This document shows, piece after piece, positions 59,101 to 64,000 of a stretch of 64,000 nucleotides of DNA. The DNA comes from Streptomyces sp. YPW6. Its GTDB lineage: Bacteria; Actinomycetota; Actinomycetes; Streptomycetales; Streptomycetaceae. The translations under genes and the position numbers were made by a program. Numbering within the stretch: position 1 is the first letter of the stretch; each line of letters opens with the position of its first letter. The notes beneath the pieces are model-generated. The model was not told the origin of the DNA. It worked only from the letters and a program-made list of their open reading frames with translations, and made no database searches. The stretch lies in contig NZ_CP076457.1 in the NCBI RefSeq assembly GCF_018866325.1, positions 4,437,001 to 4,501,000 on the forward strand. The letters run 5' to 3'.

Positions 59101-59362
59101 CATCAAGGAGCCCGTTGGTGGCGATGGCCTGGTCGAGGCGGCCGGCGAACCCGCGCTGCGCCTCGTTCGGGTCGCCGCCGTAGACGGTGAGCAGTTCGTT
59201 CCACTCGTCGGGCTGGGTCGCACCGATGAAGGTGAAGAGTTCGTTGGTGTCCAGGCCGAGGTCGGCCTGGTAGTCCTGTGGCCGCGCCTCGCGCCAGCCG
59301 TGCTCGACCATGGCGGCGACGATGGCGTCACCGAAGGCGGACTCCGTGTGGATGGGGCTCAT
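56165..59362 (-). CDS. hsdR: Type I restriction endonuclease subunit R (HsdR)
   Basis: At 1065 residues this is a full-length HsdR. The N-terminal PD-(D/E)xK nuclease shows D144 (NKLDLTLFLNG) and E158-L-K160 (ATAELK). Two RecA-like motor domains follow: Walker A SAGSGKS (residues 312-318, K317), DEAH at 443-446, SYFAFTATPKAKTLELFG, and VAEKYQTGFDQPLLTTMYV. The C-terminal helical region contacts the methylase core. It translocates DNA when the methylase complex meets unmethylated target sites and cuts at a distance. Its ATG lies two bases after the hsdS stop, so the three genes form one operon. Confidence 0.96.
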   Translation of the reverse strand: MSPIHTESAFGDAIVAAMVEHGWREARPQDYQADLGLDTNELFTFIGATQPDEWNELLTVYGGDPNEAQRGFAGRLDQAIATNGLLDVLRNGVKDRGVLLRVAYFKPNLVAHDSVLDGYRANRLTVVRELVYATKQADWGNKLDLTLFLNGIPVATAELKNPLTRQGVELAKEQYRTDRDPTELIFTRRVVANFAVDPDLVFVATQLKGKNTRFLPFNTGSNGPGQPGGAGNPAPTAYGTYATSYLWEQVWQPDNWLDLLQRFVHLHKSKTPGGGTTKTMIFPRFHQWDVVKKLTTHAATHGAGHDYLVMASAGSGKSNTIGWLAHRLSDLHTPTDPRELDPEAIAKGLKPGVPVFDKVIVITDRRNLDAQLRETVGNFEQTAGLVVKIDEKYGAKGEQLAKALSRDTGKVVTVTLHSFPALLDYLQRNPMEIQGSRFAIIVDEAHSSQSGDAATAVRSALRDLGLDSDSDDAGATTVKTNAATLDEQLKKRAEQRSRAANLSYFAFTATPKAKTLELFGTLQDIDGKAAYRPFHTYSMRQAIEEGFILDPLRNYVTYNTYWKLVNQNPDEREVDPSKANGLLARYALTHDSTVAQHAQVIVEHFVAHSRGRLGGRAKSMVVTASRQSAVQMARAIKSYIKDRDYDTKYPDLGVLVAFSGSLTVDGEETTEPKENGGLSESALPKAFAYTRADDKAARTGGAGQREYRILVVAEKYQTGFDQPLLTTMYVNKSLTGISAVQTLSRLNRTAERKTQADLAVLDFVNDANDIQDSFRPYFEEANTLPSDPNLLYTAQSRVMQAAILSGQEMDEFAAAYFAAKEKAAGSQSKWEKLHAELYRLLSPAVARFTPLLESEDTDDQEAAEDFRAALNDYVRKYGFLAQIVPYQDAELERLHLYGRYLLNRLPRRADGGVDIGEIDLSHMRVEKTGEYDVSLTSEGPTTMQGFGDGSGGAKEAEKSLLSQLIDKFNERFGTEFTEQDVIRPFEEAKADPKVRAAAVVNDEENFGLVFDNVFADKMADHIDTIAGMGRQYFGPDKGFKSSLDRSARKAAWRMIRREEGLDDDV

Positions 59363-59364
59363 GG

Positions 59365-60615
59365 TTAGGCGGAGACTCCGTCCGTTACGTTGCGGCCGCT
59401 GGCGATGGATACGTCGAATTGGCCGGTTACGGCGGCGGTGATGAGGGCTTGGCGGCGTTCGGCGAGCAAGTCAGCTTGCTTCGCCGTAGCTGCCCGTAGC
59501 CTGTCAGCATGATCCAGCGCTCTACTTACTCGATCAACGATTCGACGCTGCTTATCGAGATTCGGATAGTAGATGCGCAGCTTCAAGCAGTCGTGAACTC
59601 GCATGTGCGAGTGCGCGGCACCATCACTTGCTAGTTCGAACTGCCGCTTCATGAAAGAACTCAAAAAGTTGAACAAGAGAAATTCGGGGATCGCGCGAAG
59701 TGGGTTTGGGCGGTACAACATGACTTGTTGCCCAAGGAATACAGGCGCATCAGAAGTGAGGAGTCCAGCTTCACCGACGGGAGCTTGCCTGGTGAACAGA
59801 ACGTCGCCGACCTGAGGGGCGCCACGCCGATTCCACTTTTTGAACGTCTCTTCTGAGACCCGATAGGTATCGTCGAGGCTTACTTGCCCATCCCGGACGT
59901 TAGATGTCCGGAGCATGCGGTATGGAGTCTCGCCGACTTCGATGGGGGCAGTCTTGTTGACACAGTCCAAGACCAACTCGCATGCGCTGGTCACAGGTGC
60001 AACACAATCACGAGAAAGTGCCCCAAGTTCCGCGTCAATGACGGCTGTGCGGCGAGCCGATGCCAGCTGCCCAGCCTTTCTCACTAGGCCTTCAATCTGG
60101 CTCATCCGAGTGGTTTCGACGTCGAGGAAGTCGGCAATGCGACGCTGCTCATCCAGAGCTGGGGCGGGGAGGAGTACGTCGGCCAACGTAGATGCGTCAA
60201 AGGCTGTCGAACGCTCACGAATTCCCTTTGCGAGAGTGCTCACGTATCCGTTGAGCGCCATAGTGCGCAATGCGTATGCAATGTATCGCGCATCCATGCT
60301 TGCGTTGGCTCGATAGGTGTGGACGACTGGCGATGACTTTCCGTCGGAGTCTGACACGCCGATAGCCCCGGCAAACCCATCCATGCCATGTACTACAAGG
60401 TCTCCAACGCGAATTCCTTGATACCCGATCTCCTGGATTGCATTTGTGAAGCCCCCGGTACGCCTCCGCTCTCGGAGGGTCACCTGTCCGTCACGAAAAG
60501 CGGTCACGATTCCGTCTTCGGGGCGCACGTCTCGCCGCTGTCGATGCAGTAGCCATCGGGCACGCTCTGCACCCCAGTGATCAGGGATTACGCCCAGCCC
60601 GGGAATTGTCGTCAT
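59365..60615 (-). CDS. hsdS: Type I restriction specificity subunit S (HsdS)
   Basis: The 416-residue protein contains two target-recognition domains (about residues 1-150 and 195-370), each followed by a conserved helical spacer (LPAPALDEQRRIADFLDVETTRM and NLDKQRRIVDRVSRALDHADRLRAA). This is the standard circular layout that reads a bipartite DNA site. Its ATG overlaps the hsdM stop by four bases. Base composition is visibly more AT-rich than in hsdM and hsdR, particularly at 59500-60550, as is usual for exchangeable recognition domains. The recognised site cannot be read from sequence. Confidence 0.95.
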   Translation of the reverse strand: MTTIPGLGVIPDHWGAERARWLLHRQRRDVRPEDGIVTAFRDGQVTLRERRRTGGFTNAIQEIGYQGIRVGDLVVHGMDGFAGAIGVSDSDGKSSPVVHTYRANASMDARYIAYALRTMALNGYVSTLAKGIRERSTAFDASTLADVLLPAPALDEQRRIADFLDVETTRMSQIEGLVRKAGQLASARRTAVIDAELGALSRDCVAPVTSACELVLDCVNKTAPIEVGETPYRMLRTSNVRDGQVSLDDTYRVSEETFKKWNRRGAPQVGDVLFTRQAPVGEAGLLTSDAPVFLGQQVMLYRPNPLRAIPEFLLFNFLSSFMKRQFELASDGAAHSHMRVHDCLKLRIYYPNLDKQRRIVDRVSRALDHADRLRAATAKQADLLAERRQALITAAVTGQFDVSIASGRNVTDGVSA

Positions 60616-62621
60616 CCTGTCACCTCACCCAGCAGCGCCTGGATCTCCGCCTCCAGCGACTTCAACTCCGCGTCGATCTCCGCCAACGGCCTCGGCGGCT
60701 TGTACACGTAGAAGTGCCGGGTGAACGGGATCTCGTAACCGATCTTCGTCTTCGTGTGGTCGATCCACGCGTCCGGAACGTGCGGCAGTACCTCGCGCTT
60801 GAGGTACTCCTCGACGTCCTCGCTCAGCGGCACGTTCTCGTAGTCCCGCAGGTCCCCATCCGGCTCCGGCGCGCCCTTGACCTTCTGGACCTCGCCCTCC
60901 GGGTCCCGGACGCCGATAGTCTCCCGTACCGCCTTCGCGAACGGCGCTCCCGTCGGCCACGTCAGGCCAGCCACGACCACCGCGTCTTTGAGGGCGATGA
61001 ACGCTTCGGACTTCGTCGTCCAGGACGAGCCGAGCAGCGTACGCACCGCCGCGACGAAATCCTTGCTTCGCTCCAGCTTGGCCACGGGCTTGGCCTCCGC
61101 CAGCGCGGACAGCGTCTCCTCGGTAACCTCAAAGCGGAGCTTCAGCGGACGTTCGACCGTGATGCGCTGGTAGCCGAAGTCCTCGTTCTTGAAGACCTTG
61201 ACCTTGCCGTACAGGGGGTGCTCGGGGTCCTTCACGACCTGGAGGGCTTCCGCGTACAGTCGGGTGATGTCGCCGATGTGGTTGGGGCGGCCGTTCGTCC
61301 CGTCGCCCAGTTCCTTGCGCTTGTCACCGAGCGACTTGCGCATCCTCACCCACTGGTCGCGCGCGTCGAGCAGGACGACCTTGCCCTTGTGGTCGGCGTC
61401 CTTGCGGTTGGTGAGGATCCAGAAGTACGTGGAGATGCCGGTGTTGTAGAAGAGCTGGTCCGGGAGGGCGACGATTGCCTCCAGCCAGTCGTTCTCCAGG
61501 ATCCAGCGCCGGATGTTGGACTCGCCGGACTCGGCCGCGCCGCTGAACAGCGGCGACCCGTTGAAGACGATGGCGAGGCGGGAGCCGCCCCCGCCGTTCA
61601 CGTCCACCGGCTTCATCTTCGAAATCATGTGCTGGAGGAACAGCAGCGAGCCGTCGTTGATGCGCGGCAGGCCCGCGCCGAAGCGGCCGGCGTCGCCGAG
61701 CGACTTGTGCTCGTACTCGACCTCCTCCTTGACCTTCTTCCACTCCACGCCGAAAGGCGGGTTGGCGAGGATGTAGTCGAACTTCCGGCGGGCGTGGCCG
61801 TCGTCGGAGAAGGAGTTACCGAAGGCGATATGGTCCGGGTCCTGGCCCTTGATCATGAGGTCGGACCGGCAGATCGCCCAGGACTCGGGGTTGAGCTCCT
61901 GCCCGTAGACCTCGACCGTTGCGTCCGGGTTGAGGGCAAGGATGCGGTCGTCGGCGGCGCTGAGCATGCCGCCCGTGCCGCAGGCCGGGTCCAGGACCGT
62001 GCGGACGACGCCCGGCAGGCTGAGAGCGTCCGCGTCGGGCGCCACCAGCAGGTCGACCATCAGCTTGATGACCTCGCGCGGGGTGAAGTGCTCACCCGCG
62101 GTCTCGTTGGACTGCTCGGAGAAGCGACGGATCAGCTCCTCGAAGATGTAGCCCATGTTGTGGTTGGGCACGATGTCGGGGTGCAGGTCGAGGTCGGTGA
62201 ACCGGCCGATGACCCGGTAGAGCAGGTTCGCGCCGTCGAGCTTCCTGACCTGCTGGCTGAACTCGTACTTGTCGAGGACCTCGCGGGCGTTGTCGGAGAA
62301 GGCGCCGATGTAGATCTGCAGGTTCTTCGCCGCGTTCTGCGGGTCGGCCGCGATCTTCTTGAGCGTGAGGTCGCTCTTGTTGTAGAAGGAGTGGCCCGAG
62401 GCCCTGCGCAGAAAGTGGTCGATGTCCATCTCCTGGCCCGCGAACCTTTCGACGGTTTCGACCACCTTGTCGCGCGTCGGCTCCAGGACGCATTCCAGGC
62501 GGCGCAGCACGGTGAACGGCAGGATGACCTTGCCGTAGTCGGACTGTCGGTAGTCACCGCGCAGGAGATCTGCGACGGACCAGGCGTGGTTCGCCAGCTC
62601 CGTGTGCTTGCTGCTGTTCAA
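60612..62621 (-). CDS. hsdM: Type I restriction N6-adenine methyltransferase subunit M (HsdM)
   Basis: The start is TTG 62621 (AGGA upstream), giving 669 residues beginning MNSSKHTELANHAWSVADLLRGDY. The SAM-binding motif I is DPACGTGGML (211-220) and the catalytic motif IV is NPPF (287-290). The N-terminal helical HsdM_N domain covers residues about 1-165 and a C-terminal helical extension contacts HsdS. It methylates adenine in the host copies of the recognition site and forms M2S with HsdS. The protein is longer than classical E. coli HsdM (about 530) but similar to many actinobacterial ones. It is the first gene of the operon. Confidence 0.96.
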   Translation of the reverse strand: MNSSKHTELANHAWSVADLLRGDYRQSDYGKVILPFTVLRRLECVLEPTRDKVVETVERFAGQEMDIDHFLRRASGHSFYNKSDLTLKKIAADPQNAAKNLQIYIGAFSDNAREVLDKYEFSQQVRKLDGANLLYRVIGRFTDLDLHPDIVPNHNMGYIFEELIRRFSEQSNETAGEHFTPREVIKLMVDLLVAPDADALSLPGVVRTVLDPACGTGGMLSAADDRILALNPDATVEVYGQELNPESWAICRSDLMIKGQDPDHIAFGNSFSDDGHARRKFDYILANPPFGVEWKKVKEEVEYEHKSLGDAGRFGAGLPRINDGSLLFLQHMISKMKPVDVNGGGGSRLAIVFNGSPLFSGAAESGESNIRRWILENDWLEAIVALPDQLFYNTGISTYFWILTNRKDADHKGKVVLLDARDQWVRMRKSLGDKRKELGDGTNGRPNHIGDITRLYAEALQVVKDPEHPLYGKVKVFKNEDFGYQRITVERPLKLRFEVTEETLSALAEAKPVAKLERSKDFVAAVRTLLGSSWTTKSEAFIALKDAVVVAGLTWPTGAPFAKAVRETIGVRDPEGEVQKVKGAPEPDGDLRDYENVPLSEDVEEYLKREVLPHVPDAWIDHTKTKIGYEIPFTRHFYVYKPPRPLAEIDAELKSLEAEIQALLGEVTG

Positions 62622-62712
62622 GAGGTCCTGGCTTCCTTCCGAAAGAGCACCGTCCGGGCGTGGGACGGCAGGGATTCAGTGTGGTCGTGTGCGGTGGGAC
62701 GCGTGGGGCGTT

Positions 62713-64000
62713 TCAGACAGAACGGCTGCCCGGTTTGGCCGGGCCGCCCGGGCTGTCCGGTGGCAGGAGCACGCCGGCAGTCAGGCCGGTGGTGAGGGCC
62801 GTCGCGGTGTCGGCGGCCAGGTCGGCGGTTCGGCGGACGGCCGCGCGCAGTTCGTGCACGCGGCGGAAGGCCTCCCCGTAGCGCCGCTGTTCCTCCAGGG
62901 GCAGCAGCGGCACGCGTAGGCGGCCCGGTGTGATGTGCACATGGGTGCTGCCGGTCGACGCGGAGGCGATGTTGTCCTCGGCGCCGAGGAACCCGGCCAG
63001 GAACCACGGGTCGAGGCGGGCGGGGTCGGGGCGCAGGAGGTGGATGTGCTGACCCAGCAGGGCCCCGGCGTCCTGGTCGTCCGCCACCCGGGTCATCGCG
63101 GCCGCGTCGCCGCCGCCCGCGACGGCGCGTACGAGGACGTCCCCGGCTGCTACGGGTTGCGCGGCGTCCGCGTGGATGTCGACAGCCGTACCGGACGGCG
63201 GGCTTCCGGCCGCGATGTCGCGGGCGGCGAGGACCGGCCGCTCCACGGTGGGGGCGCTGGAGCCCTTGGAGCCTCGTGTGCCGGGCGTCGCCGCCCGGAG
63301 CACGGTCAGGGCTCCGCCGCGTGCCAGGTCGGAGACGGTCGCCGTACGCCACTCGCGGGCCGAGGCCCCGGACGGCTGCCACCCATCGGACGCGGAGGAG
63401 GCTGCCAGCGCGGCGACCTGCTCGGCCAGCTGCTTGTGCAGGTCGTCAACGCGGCGGGCCAGGGCGGCCGGGTCGATGTCGGCCGCGGTCGCCCGGACAT
63501 GGCGGGCCGGGGTGACGTCGACGACGTCGTCGAGGAGGTCGACGAGCGGCACCGCGCGGGCGATGCCGGGCTCGTCGGCGTAGGTGTCGGGTGCGGTGGT
63601 GAACGCGGCCCACTGGCCAAGGACCCGGTCGGTCAGCCCCGCCCAGTCGAAGGCGGCGGTCGAGGAAGAGGCAGCGGAAGAGGACGAGCCGGAGCGGCGG
63701 GGGCGTGAGCAGCCACGCGTGCCGGCGTCGGCCGTGGCCGTGTCGGTGGCGGGCGTTGTGCCCGGGGTGCCGTCCCGCTGCTCGCCCTCCCCGTCGACGA
63801 ACAGCACCGTCGTACGGTCCGTGCCGCCCGGCTCGGGACGTTGAAGCACCCAGATCTGAAGGCCGATGTGGAGCGGATACGCGGCACGTGCCGGAAGGGA
63901 GACGACGGCGCGCAGGGCCCCGCCGCGGATGAGTTCCGCGCGGACGCGGCGGCCTGAGGAACGGAAGGCGAGCGCTGGCGGTAGAAGCATGACCGCGTGG
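62713..64000 (-). CDS. N-6 DNA methylase, C-terminal part (5' end outside window)
   Basis: The frame stays open to the right edge, so about 429 C-terminal residues are visible (HAV before MLLPPALAFRSSGRRVRAELIRGGALRAVVSLP). The first part is the end of a type I-like N6-adenine methylase core (LHIGLQIWVLQRPEP, VLFVDGEGEQ). A Ser/Ala low-complexity stretch (GSSSSAASSSTAAFDW) and a target-recognition-like domain follow: WRTATVSDLARGGALTVL, RPVLAARDIAAGS, AAGDVLVRAVAGGGD, HIHLLRPDPARLDPWFLAGFL, HITPGRLRVPLLPLEEQRRYGEAFRRVHELRAAVRR. It thus looks like an M-S fusion acting alone, of a type common in Streptomyces. The catalytic NPPF motif would lie outside the window. It is 91 bp upstream of hsdM on the same strand. 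Confidence 0.85.
   Translation of the reverse strand, partial: HAVMLLPPALAFRSSGRRVRAELIRGGALRAVVSLPARAAYPLHIGLQIWVLQRPEPGGTDRTTVLFVDGEGEQRDGTPGTTPATDTATADAGTRGCSRPRRSGSSSSAASSSTAAFDWAGLTDRVLGQWAAFTTAPDTYADEPGIARAVPLVDLLDDVVDVTPARHVRATAADIDPAALARRVDDLHKQLAEQVAALAASSASDGWQPSGASAREWRTATVSDLARGGALTVLRAATPGTRGSKGSSAPTVERPVLAARDIAAGSPPSGTAVDIHADAAQPVAAGDVLVRAVAGGGDAAAMTRVADDQDAGALLGQHIHLLRPDPARLDPWFLAGFLGAEDNIASASTGSTHVHITPGRLRVPLLPLEEQRRYGEAFRRVHELRAAVRRTADLAADTATALTTGLTAGVLLPPDSPGGPAKPGSRSV

Overview
The window is high-GC DNA with Streptomyces-type gene content: FbiC for coenzyme F420, an F420-dependent oxidoreductase, an IdeR/DmdR-type iron box, two Scr1-type helix-turn-helix/DUF397 modules, WXG100-like genes, and many GTG starts with GGAGG ribosome sites or no leader. 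The likely source is a Streptomyces chromosome that passes from ordinary gene space (about 1-39 kb) into an accessory, defence-rich region (about 39-64 kb).

Left and centre. The window opens with the end of an amino-acid permease. A divergent iron-controlled pair follows: a siderophore-interacting flavin reductase and a large penicillin-acylase/GNAT fusion that share one perfect 19-bp iron box. Next are a Sel1-like membrane protein, a PHP-type metallophosphoesterase, an F420-dependent oxidoreductase and a class B penicillin-binding protein with a strong terminator. An Scr1/DUF397 pair faces a cassette of five small, closely packed genes that ends in two tandem Cys/His-rich paralogues. Then come a HAD hydrolase, fbiC, a three-gene WXG100-like set, a methyltransferase, a secreted NPP1-type protein, a P-loop/TPR protein, a small P-loop kinase-like protein, a DraG-family protein that has lost its metal-binding aspartates, a divergent SDR/unknown pair around a TGACGG palindrome, a second Scr1/DUF397 module, a GPP34 protein, a D,D-carboxypeptidase with a very long cytoplasmic tail, a polytopic membrane protein, a zinc-ribbon membrane protein, an ATP-grasp protein and an APH-like kinase.

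Integrated element, 39265-48432. A 26-bp direct repeat marks the ends. The right copy lies inside an intact tRNA-Arg(CCT); the left copy is a decayed 3' tRNA fragment. Between them are an 1878-residue DUF4011-type helicase fused to a Vsr/MTES-like nuclease and apparently to a GreA-like C-terminal domain, a HAD hydrolase, and wrecked mobility genes (an XRE remnant, a relaxase tail and a frameshifted, truncated tyrosine integrase). This looks like a decayed actinomycete integrative element that kept a candidate defence gene.

Right arm. On the other side of the tRNA are a DDE-type transposase-like gene translationally coupled to a tyrosine-recombinase-like gene without the catalytic residues, a helix-rich protein of unknown function, an XRE regulator with a short upstream leader frame, a soluble Ser/Thr kinase with a TPR-like tail, an EcsC/DUF697-like protein, a complete type I restriction-modification operon (hsdM-hsdS-hsdR) and the 3' part of another N-6 DNA methylase. 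The right 25 kb reads as a defence and mobility island. The best candidates for something undescribed are the helicase-nuclease-GreA fusion and the DDE/dead-recombinase pair.
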